Counted from the stretch's first letter, positions 11,125 through 21,785 are shown. The stretch is 64,000 nucleotides of DNA from Erinaceus europaeus (GCF_950295315.1 NC_080162.1:75833843-75897842); one strand, 5' to 3'. The notes: a model not told the origin generated them from the letters alone. Made by a program: numbers and translations.

Positions 11125-11275
11125 TTACAGGCTATTTCTCCTCCAGTTAGAGACAGAGACAGAGGTAGATGTACCAGTACACCAAAGCTCCCCTTGCCAT
11201 AGTCCCACTCAGGTCCGGGCTGCATACTTGACAAGGCAGGTGCTCTGTCTTGTGATGAGCTGTTTCCTCCACTTG
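11125..11275 (-). repeat. Old diverged SINE (antisense)
   Basis: GTTAGAGACAGAGACAGAGG...AGCTCCCCTTGCCATAG; same old type as at 8.4 kb. Confidence 0.4.
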
Positions 11276-11329
11276 GAGATTCCTTTCTGAATAATATTTT
11301 AAAAGATTCCACAGTCTGTGAAGTCCCAG

Positions 11330-11715
11330 GTCATTAGGGATTTAAGTTGAGAATGGAGTTAATGTGAAAAGTCTATTCTTTTGTTAGTAGATCAGTGGTT
11401 TGAAATGTCTTTAAATTAGTTAGCTGTCCTGAAGTTCAATGTCAGAATTGTTTATTGATAGGAACTAATTTTAGACTTTTAAGTATTTTAAAGCTAATTC
11501 TTATTTATGTGTCTATATTTGGGTGATTCTGTTGATCCAGTTTTAGAATCAGTATGCACTGTGACTCTAGTGGCTTTGAGATTGAACTCTTAATTTCCTA
11601 AAAGCCAAATCCTAAACCCTAGGGGGAAAATATCCTTTAATGTTTAGAAACTGTGTCTGGTGTCCAGTACTCATAGCCAGCTGCTCCCTATAGATATGAG
11701 TTAAGAACCTGTGCA
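11330..11715 (+). other. Unique MAPRE1 intron sequence
   Basis: AT-rich, nothing recognised. Confidence 0.5.
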
Positions 11716-11732
11716 AAGATCTCTTTTTGGGG

Positions 11733-11930
11733 TGGGGCTAGGGTAAGGGGGCTGGTAAGTGCACATATTACAGTGCACAAGGAACTGGGGTCAAGCCCCT
11801 GGTCCCCACCTGCAAGGGGAAAACTTCACCAGTGTTGAAGTAGGGCTGCAGGTGTCTCTCTATTTCCCCTTCCCCTCTCAATTCCTCTCTGTCTCTATCC
11901 AATAATAAATAAATAAAATATATTTTTAAA
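11733..11930 (+). mobile_element. SINE-B
   Basis: Sense copy; head diverged (GGGGGCTGGTAAGTGCACATATTACAG), body CCCCTGGTCCCCACCTGCAAG, tail CCAATAATAAATAAATAAA. AAAGATCT occurs on both sides (11716, 11929) as a probable short TSD. Confidence 0.85.
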
Positions 11931-12169
11931 AGATCTTCCCCCCCCCCCCTTTCATTCAGTAATTTGTATGTTTCATGGCTTGGGAGTATTGAGATGGCTT
12001 GGTCACCATGCCCATTAGTATGGCTGCCCTGAGCACATCTGGACTCTGTTACTGTAAAGTACAGAAGTCTTGGAGGATAAGGAGACTTCCCTGTAACTAC
12101 TGAGGTCCAGATTTGAGTATACACAGAAGCAGTATGAGAGAAAAAAATAACAAGAGTAATGGATTGATG

Positions 12170-12275
12170 GTAAGGACCAGGGATATAGCTCAGTGGTAAA
12201 GTACATGCTTTAAATTGATGTGGGCCTAATTCAGTCACCAGCATAAATAAATAAATAAGTAAAATAAAAAGGCTT
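12170..12275 (+). mobile_element. Short tRNA-like SINE, ID-like head
   Basis: AGGGATATAGCTCAGTGGTAAAG reads like a tRNA D-arm/A box, then ATTCAGTCACCAGCA near the B box and an (AAAT)n tail. Related heads appear at 26.75 and 48.89 kb; this subtype differs from A-D. Confidence 0.55.
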
Positions 12276-12824
12276 GATAGCAAGACTGTGTGGCTAGTGC
12301 AGGAATGATTTTTTTTTTTTTCCCTAATGCCCTCCATAAGATGTCATTTTTATGGGACCACCGTGCTCATTCCAGCTATTGTCCTCTGAGGTGGAATATA
12401 GACTTCCAGTTCCATTAAATTTGGGGGTTGTCCTATCTTTGCCAATTAATTCTCTCTGAGAAAAGTCAATTACCCTCTCTGAGCTTACTGCCTTGTGCTT
12501 ATGCTTTGCACGTAGTAGCTTCAAAGGTTGTGTGAATTGGTAATATTGAAGCATCTAGATTGGTGTTTATCGGGGTAGAGGGACAAGTGGCATTAGATAA
12601 AAGACAGTTTTGCTTATTATGGGCTTTGCCTATGATCTGGATAGAGTGAAAATGGTTTCTCAAGTGTCTTGCAAAGGTTCAAAGCATTGAGATTGTTGCA
12701 TGAAATACACGAATGTTAATGATGTGTACAAAATGTTAGAATGTTAATAATAGCAAGAACAATAGCTTCTAAAGTGCATATGTTGCCCTGTACCACTTCA
12801 GTTTTACTTTTGCAGCAGTCTTGT
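12276..12824 (+). other. Unique MAPRE1 intron sequence
   Basis: No repeat or exon signal recognised. Confidence 0.5.
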
Positions 12825-13132
12825 GAGGTTCTGTTTTTTTTTTTTAAATACTTATTTATTTATTCCCTTTTGTTGCCCTTGTTGTTTTATTGTTGTAGTT
12901 ATTATTGTTGTTGTCGTTGTTGGATAGGACAGAGAGAAATGGAGAGAGGAGGGGAAGATAGAGAGGAGGAGAGAAAGATAGACACCTGCAGATCTGCTTC
13001 ACCGCCTGTGAAGCGACTCCCCTGCAGGTGGGGAGCTGGGGTTCGAACCGGGATCCTTATGCTGGTCCTTGTGCTTTGCGCCACCTGCGCTTAACCCGCT
13101 GCGCTACAGCCCGACTCCCGAGGTTCTGTTTT
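12825..13132 (-). mobile_element. SINE-A (short form) with 13-bp TSD
   Basis: Complete antisense copy. TSD GAGGTTCTGTTTT at 12825-12837 and 13120-13132. Confidence 0.93.
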
Positions 13133-13294
13133 ATTTTTATTATCTTGATTTATTGGAAAGAGAAAGCCAGAAACGAGAGGAAGGGGAGGATAGATACCTG
13201 CAGTACTGCTTCACCACTCGCTCAGCTTTCCTCCTGCAGGTGGGGACTTGCACATTGTTAATGTGCATTTAACCAGGTGTGCCACCACCCAGCT
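13133..13294 (-). mobile_element. SINE-B
   Basis: Antisense; TTTATTGGAAAGAGAAAGCC to CCAGGTGTGCCACCACCC. It lies directly against the preceding SINE-A, with no gap. Confidence 0.85.
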
Positions 13295-13305
13295 TTTTTT
13301 TTTTT

Positions 13306-13405
13306 TTTCTCTCAATTTTACCAGAGCACTGCTCAGTTCTGGCATATGGTGCTGGGGGCCATTAAATTTGGATCTTGGCTTCATCATCTCAGGCTTAAAC
13401 CAGAG
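13306..13405 (-). mobile_element. SINE-D, diverged
   Basis: TTTTACCAGAGCACTGCTCAG then GGTGCTGGGGGCCATTAAA; antisense and partly decayed. Confidence 0.65.
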
Positions 13406-13499
13406 GGTGACTGCTGAGTGGCATTAAATAGAAGAGGCTATGTGACTTACCTGAAGTGTATAGATTCTTCCTAGCACCACCACTTGAACCTGTAGTTTT

Positions 13500-13766
13500 T
13501 TTTTTTTTTTTTTTTAATATTTATTCCCTTTTGTTGCTCTTGTTTTATTGTTGTAGTTGTTATTGATGTTCTTGTTGGATAGGACAGAGAGAAATGGAGA
13601 GAGGAGGGAAGACGGGGAGAGAAAGATAGACACTGGCAGACCTGCTTTTCTGCCTGTGAAGTGACCCCCCTGCAGGTGGGGCTGGGGCTCGAACCAGGAT
13701 CCTTATGCTGGTCCTTGTGCCTTGCGCCACCTGCGCATAACCCGCTGCGCTACCGCCTGACTCCCA
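13500..13766 (-). mobile_element. SINE-A (short form)
   Basis: Antisense full copy from the T-rich start to CTACCGCCTGACTCCC. Confidence 0.9.
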
Positions 13767-13776
13767 GTTTGTTTTT

Positions 13777-14097
13777 TTTAACTGTAGTTTTTTTTTTTTT
13801 TTTAAGATTTGTTTTAATATTTATTTCCTTTTTGTTGCCCTTGGTGTTTTTATTGCTGTTGCAGTTATTATTGTTGTTGATGTCATTTTTGGATAGGACA
13901 GAGAGAAATGGAAGGAGGAGGGGAAGACAGAGGGGGGGAGAGAAAGACACCTGCAGACCTGCTTTACCGTGAAGTGACTCCCCTGCACAGGTGGGGAGCC
14001 AGGGGCTTGAACCAGGATCCTCACACCAGTCCTTGCGCTTTGTGCATGTGTGCTTAACCCCCTGCGCTACCGCCCGACTCCCTTAACTAGTTTTTAA
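13777..14097 (-). mobile_element. SINE-A (short form)
   Basis: Antisense; an imperfect TSD TTAACT(G)TAGTTTTT flanks it (13784-13797 and 14082-14095). Only about 20 bp separate it from the previous SINE-A of the same orientation. Confidence 0.88.
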
Positions 14098-14259
14098 ACT
14101 AAATCACTACACTGAGCAAATTGCCATGAAGCATTGGGGATCAAGGCAGGGAAGGGATTGGCAAGTAGTCTGGAGAGATTTTTAGTAGAGAAGATTGATT
14201 TGAGTTGGTGCTATCCTATGAACAAGTCTCAGGAAACAGTAAGCAAACTGTTTACCGTG

Positions 14260-14362
14260 TATGTGTGTGTGTGTTTACCAGAGGGATACTCAGCATTGAC
14301 CTAATGGTGGTGCCAGGCGTTCGACCTGGGGCCTTAGCCTCAGACATAAGCCTTTTGCATAT
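14260..14362 (-). mobile_element. (GT)n and SINE-D
   Basis: Short GT run 14260-14273, then antisense D (GTTTACCAGAGGGATACTCAGC to AAGCCTTTTGCAT). Confidence 0.6.
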
Positions 14363-14364
14363 TA

Positions 14365-14445
14365 GTGAAGTAGACAAGGAAGTGAAAGACAACTTCTGAA
14401 TGGTTTCACTCATTTGTGGAATATGAATAATTGAATCATATAAAC
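14365..14445 (+). repeat. Old LINE-1 3' fragment
   Basis: TGGTTTCACTCATTTGTGGA followed by ATATGAATAA matches the end of L1 ORF2/3' UTR seen at 43.38 kb. Confidence 0.5.
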
Positions 14446-14457
14446 TTACCAAAAAAA

Positions 14458-14764
14458 CCCATTTCTTTTTATTTATTTATTCCCTTTTGTTGCCCCTGTT
14501 GTTTTATTGTTTATTGTTGTAGTTGTTGTTATTGATGTCGTTATTGTTGGATAGGACAGAGAGAAATGGAAAGAGGAGGGGAAGACAGAGAGGGGGAGAG
14601 AAAGAGTGACACCTGCAGACCTGTTTCACTGCTTGTGAAGTGAATTCCCTGCAGGTGGGGAGCCAGGGCCTTGAACTGGGATCCTTATTGCCGGTCCTTG
14701 TGCTTGGCGCCACGTGCGCTTAACCCTCTGGGCTACCGCCTGACTCCCCAAATCCCCATTTCTT
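14458..14764 (-). mobile_element. SINE-A (short form) with TSD
   Basis: Antisense complete copy; TSD CCCATTTCTT at 14458-14467 and 14755-14764. Confidence 0.9.
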
Positions 14765-14769
14765 AAGAA

Positions 14770-14865
14770 CTATGCTGGTATTTGGTGATGGCTGGATGTG
14801 GCACAGAGCTGCTGAGATCCTGTAATCTTACAGTCTTGTACTTAATTAAATCACCAATAAAGTTA
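14770..14865 (+). repeat. 3' tip of unclassified retroposon R
   Basis: TAATCTTACAGTCTTGTACTT ... AAATCACCAATAAAG matches the 3' end of the longer R copy at 53.4 kb (complement), in sense orientation here. Confidence 0.5.
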
Positions 14866-15025
14866 TTGAATAGGCAAGAAAGTCTTTTGTGTAACTACTA
14901 TGTTATCTATCAGGACCTCTTGGTAGGGCCTTAGTTTATATTTCCTAGAGTAGTCTTGCCCTTTCATTAAAGGTAGGACCTATACAGCCCTGATCAAGCC
15001 TATGTTATATATATCTGGGTCTGAA

Positions 15026-15205
15026 AAATATTGACTTGTGTGGTCCGGGAGGAGAAAGCAGTGGAGAAAGCATAGGACTCTCAAGCATGAGGTCTTGAGT
15101 TCAGTTCCCGGCAGCACATGTACCAGAGTGATGTCTCGTTCATTCTCTCTCTCCTACTTTCTCATTAATAAGTAAAATATTAAAAAAAGAAAATTGACAC
15201 AAGTG
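15026..15205 (+). mobile_element. SINE-C
   Basis: Sense; CATGAGGTCTTGAGTTCAG and ACATGTACCAGAGTGATGTC; degenerate flanking repeat around ATTGAC. Confidence 0.85.
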
Positions 15206-15315
15206 TTTGCTCATATCAGAGATCTGATGAAAGATCATCTTCCTTTGGGTTAGAAATTTGACATTTTTTTTTTATGAATGCTGCATTTCTTACCTTTTAA
15301 AAATATCTTACACAG

Positions 15316-15468
15316 GTCAACGTATTGAAACTCACTGTTGAAGATTTAGAAAAAGAAAGAGATTTCTACTTTGGAAAACTAAGGAATATTGAATTAATTT
15401 GCCAGGAGAATGAGGGGGAAAACAACCCTGTATTGCAGAGGATTGTGGACATTCTGTATGCTACAGAT
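15316..15468 (+). CDS. MAPRE1: MAPRE1 (EB1) exon, EB-homology domain
   Basis: 153 nt, exactly 51 codons, residues about 200-250. Encodes the dimeric EB-homology domain that recruits SxIP-motif partners (for example APC, MACF and CLASP family proteins). The coiled-coil part VNVLKLTVEDLEKERDFYFG carries the conserved FYF of the hydrophobic pocket; LRNIELICQENEGENN and PVLQRIVDILYATD form the four-helix bundle. Acceptor TTACACAG, donor GAT|GTACGT, phase 0 at both ends. One difference from human EB1: Asn for Asp at about residue 236. Confidence 0.97.
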
Positions 15469-15930
15469 GTACGTACTGACATGAGATGATTTTCTTGCTA
15501 TTTTGCAACCTAAGAGAATATGGGTTTTATCTGGTTTTAGCAAAATCATTACTGGTGTTTATCATACCTCCATGTAGATTCCTGAAGAGAGCTCATCTTT
15601 GACCATTAAGCCAGAGAGTGTTTTTGCCCAGCTTCAACTTCTGCCTTGAGCCTTTAAGGCAGAAATAGAGCAAGGAGGTAACTATGGAGTTGTTGGAAAA
15701 GTCATGATATATTTTTCCTGTTTTTCTATGCCAGAATGCATCTTGACTTTTCTGGCACTCCAATAGCTTGCCCTCTGTAGTTTGTGGCCACTGATAGTGA
15801 GCCACAAAGTGATTTGAACCCTGCCATGTGATCCACACTCCTTCCCTTAACACTTGGTCCCTAGGCCTGAGATCCTGTCTCTATTTTATGAGGGTCACAG
15901 GCATATGGGCATGCTGTAGAGAAGCAGCCT
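15469..15930 (+). other. Unique MAPRE1 intron sequence
   Basis: No repeat recognised; an open reading stretch on the - strand has no coding character. Confidence 0.5.
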
Positions 15931-15941
15931 ACCCCCCACCC

Positions 15942-16050
15942 CTTTTTTTGGGGGCTCAGCTGTGGCTTATAGTGGTGCTGGGGATTGAATCTGGGATCTC
16001 AGAGGCTCAGGCACGAATGTCTTTCTGCATAAGTATTTTTCCCAAACTCT
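15942..16050 (-). mobile_element. SINE-D
   Basis: Antisense; GGTGCTGGGGATTGAATCTGGG to CTGCATAAGTATTTTTCCC. Confidence 0.65.
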
Positions 16051-16424
16051 TTTGATACCTGTTGCCCTTGACCGCCACTGTGTGTGACTTTGCTCCTCCC
16101 AGGAGCATACCTAGCTCCTTTGTCTTCAAAGAACTTTGTGGTTGAGTTTCTTGGGTTCCATGTGTATTACATAATGAAATCAACTCATTCTAATCCTGAC
16201 ATGTTGGCTACTCAGAAAAGACTAATTTCCCTTAGGTTCAGGATTTGACATCTTTATTGTGTTCACTGTTTAATGACCTGTGTTGTTTATTTATTGTTCC
16301 TCATGCTTAATGACATATATAGGATCAGATTACTATCTATAGTGCAGATAAGACTTGCTTTGTCACATAATGAAAACAAAGATGAAAGATTTAGTGGTCA
16401 GTGATTTTGAATAGTGGTTTTATT

Positions 16425-16592
16425 TTTATTTTTGTATTTTTACATTTTATTTATTAATGAGAGGGATAGAAGGAGGGAGGGAGAAAGAACCAGACATCAC
16501 TCTGGCACATGTGCTGCTGGGGACTGAACTCAGGACCTCAGGCTTGGGAGTCCAGTGATGTATTCAATGCACCACCTCTTGGACCACTACTG
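16425..16592 (-). mobile_element. SINE-C
   Basis: Antisense full copy: TTTATTAATGAGAGGGATAG to CACCACCTCTTGGACCAC. Confidence 0.88.
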
Positions 16593-16822
16593 AATAGTAT
16601 TCTAATGGTGTCTTATCTTAAATTCAATCATACAGGTTTAGTTAAAAAAGGGGGGGGAGGGTTGTTGAAGGCACAGTGTCTGCCACAAGTATATGTCAGT
16701 ATGCCTTGGACTAAGTATTAGGTGGTGCCATGTATCTGCTGGTTTTCCAGGCATTAATACTGGCTGGCTCTTACTGTTAGAATGGAAGAATTACATAGTG
16801 TAACAGTTTTTTGTTTTCTTTC

Positions 16823-16955
16823 TTAGAAAATTTATTTTTGTCACTGTTGGGGTTTCACTGATTTGGCTTACCCCCCTGGGTGGTGCATATCAACAGAGCT
16901 CTCTCTAGTGTTGAAGGAGCCAGGCATGAACTTGGATCTCATACATAATAAAACA
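16823..16955 (-). repeat. Old diverged SINE (antisense)
   Basis: GTTGGGGTTTCACTGATTTGG...GAACTTGGATCTCATAC; B-box complement only. Confidence 0.4.
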
Positions 16956-17192
16956 GGCTCCTTGGGGCCCAGTGGTGGCACACCTGGTTAAGTGCTCATA
17001 TGAAAGGACCCAAGTTCAAGTCCCTGGTCCCCACCTGCAGGGGACAAGCTTCATGAGTGGTGAAGTAGGCCTAACTGTAGGTGTCTTGTCTTTTTTTCTC
17101 TCCATCTCTTCCTCCTCTCTCAATTTCTCTGTCTCTATCCAATAATAAGTAAATAAATATTAAGAAAAAAAAAACAACAACCAGGTTCCCTA
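16956..17192 (+). mobile_element. SINE-B
   Basis: Sense full copy: GGTGGCACACCTGGTTAAG to CCAATAATAAGTAAATAAATA. Flanking CAGGCTCCTT / CAGGTTCCCT is a decayed TSD. It ends about 90 bp before the last MAPRE1 exon. Confidence 0.88.
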
Positions 17193-17279
17193 TACAGTAA
17201 TACAAAGAAAATGAACCCAGGTAAAAGCAGTTTTATTCACTATGAGTAATCACTTTCCTCTCTCATTTTCCTACTTTAG

Positions 17280-17336
17280 GAAGGCTTTGTGATACCTGAT
17301 GAAGGTGGACCACAGGAAGAACAAGAAGAATATTAA
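17280..17336 (+). CDS. MAPRE1: MAPRE1 (EB1) last coding exon
   Basis: 18 codons plus TAA: EGFVIPDEGGPQEEQEEY. This is the acidic tail ending in the EEY motif that CAP-Gly domains (p150-Glued, CLIP-170) recognise. Acceptor TTCCTACTTTAG; phase 0 from the previous exon. Length and sequence match human EB1 exactly. Confidence 0.97.
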   Translation, partial: EGFVIPDEGGPQEEQEEY

Positions 17337-19036
17337 TAGCCTGAACCAGCAGAACAACATCTGAATTCTTCACTCCAAATCATGTGCTTAACTGTAAAAT
17401 ACTCCCATTTATTATCCTTAGAGGACTCACTGGTTTCTTTTCATAAGCAAAAAAGTACCTCTTCTTAAAGTGCACTTTGCAGAGTTTCACTCCTTTTCCA
17501 ATGAGTTTGAGTTAGGAGCTTTTACCTTGTAGCAGAGCAGTATTAACATCTAGTCGTTCACTTAGGGAACAAAGAGGCTGACCTTGGGGCGCATCATGTG
17601 GATGCTGGCAACACTGATCACTGGAAAAGGTGTTTCAGTGTAATAAGCTGAGGTGGATACCTCAGTAGAAAACATAAAGACTGAATTCAATTTTAAACTA
17701 ATGTGAAATCTTGGCAGAGATCATTTTAATAAATAAATGCCTTAAGAGTATTTAAAATATGCTTCCATAGTTCAAAATATAAAATAGAACCTGAGAAGAA
17801 ATTCTGTGTGTTTGATAAACTGTGTCTGGGGAAGGACCAGACAATGGAACCTGCTGTTCACAGGCCTTGTAGGACTGCTTAACTCCTCAGAGGCCTCAAT
17901 ATTGGCCCGAAAGGAAAGTTTAAAAAGTTGCTCTGCAAAGCCAGATGTCCTTGACCAGTTGCATCCCTCCCTGCTAAGAAGCATTGTTGTCTGGATGAAT
18001 ATAAGGTGTGTTTTAGCCCTGAGACTTCTGAGTTGAAGAACATGATTTTGGTTGAGTATTTCTTTGATTTTTCTAAATAATCTAAAATTTCTATGTGTGT
18101 GTGTGATAATTTTTAAAATTTTTTTTTTTTTAAATAAAGTAATGAGGTGTGTCCAGTGCTAACGATTACTTTAGGGAACTTGCCCACATTGCTGGGATTT
18201 GATGGGGGTTGTGTCCCATTTTACTGTCTTTTAAGTTTACATTTAACATATGTCTCTCTCTTCTCTGCTCCCTTCGCCCACTGGGGACTCCTCTTTGGCT
18301 CCTTAAAGTTTGCTGCTTTGAGTGGAAGTTTAGCAGGCAGGTGATCATGCTGCAAGTTCCTTCTGGACCTCTGGCAAAGAGAGTGATTAGTGAAGGCCAT
18401 CACTCTCTTGGATCTGCAAGGCGGGGTGTTTTCAGTACCTGCTGTTCATAGCCCTCCACTGTTAACAGAATACTTTGCCAGTGCACTAATCTCTTTGGAG
18501 ATAAAATTTGTTAGTATGTTACTAAATGTTAATTTTTTTTTTCAGAAAATACAGTACCACGTCTGAATTAATTATTAATATTTAAAACTACTTCATTCCT
18601 TAATGCTACTTCATTTGCTCTTCCCGCAGCCTAATTCAGGCCCTTTGGCAGAATTCTGTAAAATGTGTGTCACCCACTACTGAGATTGTTCAGTCCCTGA
18701 TGTATTTGTATTGATTTGTTTCTGGTGGTAGCTTGTCCTAAAATGTGTGTAGAAAGCAGATATTTTATGATAAAATTGTTATGTAGTGCATGCTCTGTGT
18801 GGACTTCAGAGGAAAACCCAGATTCAGTCATTAACAATGCCAAAAAGAAAAAAAAATGCAAGTAACTAGCCATTGTTCAAATAACAGTGGTGCTATCTCT
18901 TTTGTGGCCTTTTAGACTTTTGTTGCCCTAAAATTCCATTTTATTGGGAACCCATTTTCCACCTAGTCTTTCTTGACAGGGTTTTTTTCTATTTTAAACA
19001 GTTTCTAAATAAAATTCTGTATTTCAAGAGCATCAT
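17337..19036 (+). other. MAPRE1: MAPRE1 3' UTR
   Basis: About 1.7 kb without SINE insertions, in strong contrast to the surrounding DNA, as expected for transcribed conserved sequence. Several AATAAA-type hexamers occur (17729-17734 and near 18133), but the one at 19008-19013 followed by TTCTGTATTTCAAG fits the usual 3' UTR length best. The end is inferred. Confidence 0.8.
19008..19013 (+). terminator. Probable MAPRE1 poly(A) signal AATAAA
   Basis: Hexamer 1.67 kb after the stop codon with a GT-rich stretch (TTTGTCTTTCTCTGAGTGTG) about 35 bp downstream. Confidence 0.7.
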
Positions 19037-19264
19037 GTCTTCTGAAATTTGTCTTTCTCTGAGTGTGTACTGTATGTTCAAATGACAAAGTGCTAATGAT
19101 TTTTTTTCTTGAATTAGGATTGATATTTTCAAATCCTATTCTGTTTTATTTTCAAATGTGCTTATTTCTTAGCTTAATTTTTTTTCCTGGTCTTTATTTT
19201 GTACTAGCCTCCACACTTAAAAAAATATATGTGTTTTATTTATTGTTTTTAATGAAAAAAAAAA

Positions 19265-19386
19265 AATATATATATATATATATATTTGGGGGGGGGGAAC
19301 CAAAGCACTTTTCAGCTCTGGCTTCTGGACCCTCAGAACCTTAGGCATGAAAGTCATTTCAAAATCATTATATCCTCTCCCTAACC
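19265..19386 (-). mobile_element. (AT)n plus SINE-D
   Basis: AT microsatellite 19266-19285 and G run, then antisense D-type sequence to CATTATATCCTCTCCC. Confidence 0.65.
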
Positions 19387-19544
19387 TCCCACACTTCATA
19401 TTTCTATTATTTCATGTTGACTCTTTCCTCTCAGAAGTCCTAGACTTGGTTGGCATAACTGCAGTGAAGCTTTTTCTGGTTGTTTCCTCCCAGGAAATAC
19501 AACAGGAGAGTATATTTCAATAACAGTGTACTTTTTTTTTTAAA

Positions 19545-19665
19545 AAGATATATTTGTTAGAACCAGAATATCATATTGACTCTTGTGATGCTAGGGGTTG
19601 AACTCAGGACCTCATGCTTGTGAGTTCAGTGCACTGTCAGCTGTGCCACTTCACAAGCCACTGTG
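19545..19665 (-). mobile_element. SINE-C
   Basis: Antisense; GTGATGCTAGGGGTTGAACTC and CAGCTGTGCCACTTCACAAG. Confidence 0.7.
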
Positions 19666-19865
19666 CACACAATCTTAAGCATGTTTTCTACTTTTTGTTT
19701 CTGTGCATTAAAAAATGAGTTCGAAAGGAGATGTGTTGTATTTTTCAGTATGAAATAAAAGTTAAATGGATAGAAAAATGTTCTCTCCCCCCCTTTTTAG
19801 AATACCCACTCCAATTAGGGATATTCTGTAGCTCTACTTGATCATGATTTTGTGACATCATTTAA

Positions 19866-20005
19866 AAAAATATTCATTTATTTATTTTAGAAAGAGACAC
19901 ATTGAGAGGGAAAGGAAGATAGACACCAGCAGCACTGCTTCATGGTCTGAAATTTCCCTCTCTCTTAATGTGTGCCCTCAACTGGGTGCACAACTGCCTG
20001 GCCCC
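19866..20005 (-). mobile_element. SINE-B, internally shortened
   Basis: Antisense; GACACATTGAGAGGGAAAGG to CACAACTGCCTGGCCCC. Confidence 0.8.
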
Positions 20006-20012
20006 ACACCTT

Positions 20013-20060
20013 TATTTCCTCCCTCCTCTCTCTTCCTCCCTCTCTCCCTCCCTCCCCCCC

Positions 20061-20112
<52 letters not shown>

Positions 20113-20114
20113 TC
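20013..20114. repeat. (CCCT)n/(CTTT)n polypyrimidine microsatellite
   Basis: CCTCCCTCT blocks followed by about 14 CTTT units; sits between two antisense SINE-B copies and probably grew from the T-rich tail of the second. Confidence 0.95.
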
Positions 20115-20294
20115 ATATTTATTATTGGACAGAGAGAACTTGAGATGGGAGGGGAAGATAGGCAAAGACACCTGTAGCCTTGCTTCACCATTCATGAAGC
20201 TTTCCCCCTGCAGGTGGGGACCAGGGGCTTGAACCTGGGTACCTGTGCACCGTGATCCTTGTGCACTTAACTAGGTGCACCACTGCCTGGTCCC
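20115..20294 (-). mobile_element. SINE-B
   Basis: Antisense; CATATTTATTATTGGACAG to GCACCACTGCCTGGTCCC. Confidence 0.88.
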
Positions 20295-20517
20295 TCACCT
20301 TCATTCTTTATTTTTTATTTTTATTTTTAATTATCTTTACTTACTGGATAGAGATAGCCAGGAACTGAGGGAAAGGGGTGATAGGGAGAGAGACACCTGC
20401 AGCCCTGCTTCACCACTTGTGAAGCTTTCCTTCTGCCGGTGGGGACTGGGAGCTCAAACCTGGGTCCTTGCGCAGTGTAACCAGGTGTGCCACCACCTGG
20501 CTCCTTACCTTTATTAT
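20295..20517 (-). mobile_element. SINE-B with imperfect TSD
   Basis: Antisense full copy. Flanks CTCACCTTCATTC and CCTTACCTTTATT suggest a decayed TSD; it is the third antisense B in a row. Confidence 0.88.
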
Positions 20518-20562
20518 TTCTATAGGTTGATGATACACCTTCCTTTAAATGTTAGGTAGCTT

Positions 20563-20640
20563 AAAAGATATTTGCTGTCATATCTGTTGATAGTCTATAA
20601 GCAAAAGATATTTGCTGTCATTTCTGTTGATAGTCTTAAG
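20563..20640. repeat. Tandem duplication, 2 x 40 bp
   Basis: AAAAGATATTTGCTGTCAT starts at 20563 and again at 20603, with few mismatches across the unit. Confidence 0.9.
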
Positions 20641-20735
20641 ATACCTCCAGAAATACATTGAGTTTGTGAAGACTCAGCTAAATGACCTTGGGAGAAGTGA
20701 AGGTGATGCTGTGTGTCTTGACCTAAGTTCATTAA

Positions 20736-20880
20736 CTTATTTTTATTTTTATTATTTTTTTAATTTATTAATGAGAGGAGAAGAGAGAAAGAACCAGACA
20801 TCGCTCTGGTATGTGTGCTGCTGGGGGACCTCATGCTTGAGAGTCCGATGCTTTATCCACTGCACCACCTCTCAGACCAC
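20736..20880 (-). mobile_element. SINE-C
   Basis: Antisense; lacks a few bases of the B-box area (GTGCTGCTGGGGGACCTC). Confidence 0.85.
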
Positions 20881-21070
20881 TTACCTTTTTAGACCAAGGG
20901 ACATAAAGTCAAAGACTAATTCAGGTTAGATCACGAGTGCTGTGAACTTGAATAAGCTCTTTGGTTTGCCTCACAAGTTCTGTTGTGTGAAGGTTAAGTA
21001 AGCAAATGGATTTTCTTACTATTTTTGGATTTAGATAAACTACTCATCTAGTGGTCCTCAAATTGACCTT

Positions 21071-21380
21071 AAGAATCACTGGGAGGGAGTCGGGCGTAGC
21101 TCAGCGGGTTAAGCGCAGGTGGCGCAAAGCACAAAGATCGGCATAAGGATCCCAGTTTGAGCCCCCGGCTCCCTACCTGCAGGGGAGTTGCTTCACAGGT
21201 GGTGAAGCAGGTCTGCAGGTGTCTATCTTTCTCTCCCCCTCTCTGTCTTCCCCTCCTCTCTCCATTTCTCTCTGTCCTATCCAACAACAATGACAGCAAT
21301 AACAACAACGATAAACAACAAGGGCAACAAAAGGGAAAATAAATGTAAAAAAATTATTAAAAAAAAAGAATCACTGGGAG
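21071..21380 (+). mobile_element. SINE-A (short form) with 15-bp TSD
   Basis: Sense full copy; perfect TSD AAGAATCACTGGGAG at 21071-21085 and 21366-21380. Young by appearance. Confidence 0.95.
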
Positions 21381-21469
21381 CTTGTTCAATATAGTATATA
21401 TAAAATTCTCCAGTTGTGAGTTAGGAAACCAAGAGTGTGCAGGTACTCTAGGTGACCTGAGCTTCATAA

Positions 21470-21785
21470 TGAGAAAAGAGAGACAGAGTAAGACCAGAGC
21501 ATTGGATGCATTGGATCGACCTTCTCATGATGCATCTCGTGAGTACCCATTTATTGGGGAAACTGACGATCCTTCCTAGCCGACTGAATCCACATGGATC
21601 CCAGTCACTTTCAAAGCCAGCAACAAGCAGACATCAGGCTCAACCTGATGCTGTTGACTGGCTATGGAAGAAGGGCAAACGCTAGAAGAAGAAGATTGCT
21701 CAACTCTGGCTTGTTTGTGGTGCTGGGGATTGAACCTGAGACCTTGGAGTCTTTTGCAGGAGAGTCTTTTACATAATTATATGTC
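21470..21785 (-). mobile_element. SINE-D (long form) interrupted by a 190-bp insertion
   Basis: Left part GAGAGACAGAGTAAGACCAGAG up to ATTG 21504, right part ATTGCTCAACTCTGGC onward to 21785. Removing 21505-21694 and one ATTG restores the usual CCAGAGCA-TTGCTCA-CTCTGG order. Confidence 0.75.
21505..21694 (+). mobile_element. Unclassified 190-bp retroposon-like element, copy 1
   Basis: Starts GGATGCATTGGATCGACC, ends GCTAGAAGAAGAAG. It is the reverse complement of 23529-23720 over its whole length, apart from a variable stretch near 21630-21650. CpG-containing, no A/B box and no ORF recognised. It splits a SINE-D, with ATTG on both sides. Confidence 0.7.

Noticed and set aside
12170..12240. 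A functional tRNA gene (GCTCAGTGGTAAAG A-box-like)
   Set aside because: No anticodon arm or acceptor stem can be formed and an (AAAT)n tail follows; it is a SINE head.
12741..13094. Open frames with the recurring peptide theme 'GQREMERGGEDREGE..DTCRPAS..VKRLPCRWG'
   Set aside because: This theme recurs in more than twenty places because it is the translation of antisense SINE-A; it is not a protein family.
17729..17734. AATAAA as the main MAPRE1 poly(A) signal
   Set aside because: Would give a 3' UTR of only about 0.4 kb; the repeat-free conserved-looking sequence continues to 19.03 kb. It may be an alternative site.
20013..20114. CRISPR-like or regulatory direct repeats
   Set aside because: Simple CTTT microsatellite without spacers, in a mammalian genome.
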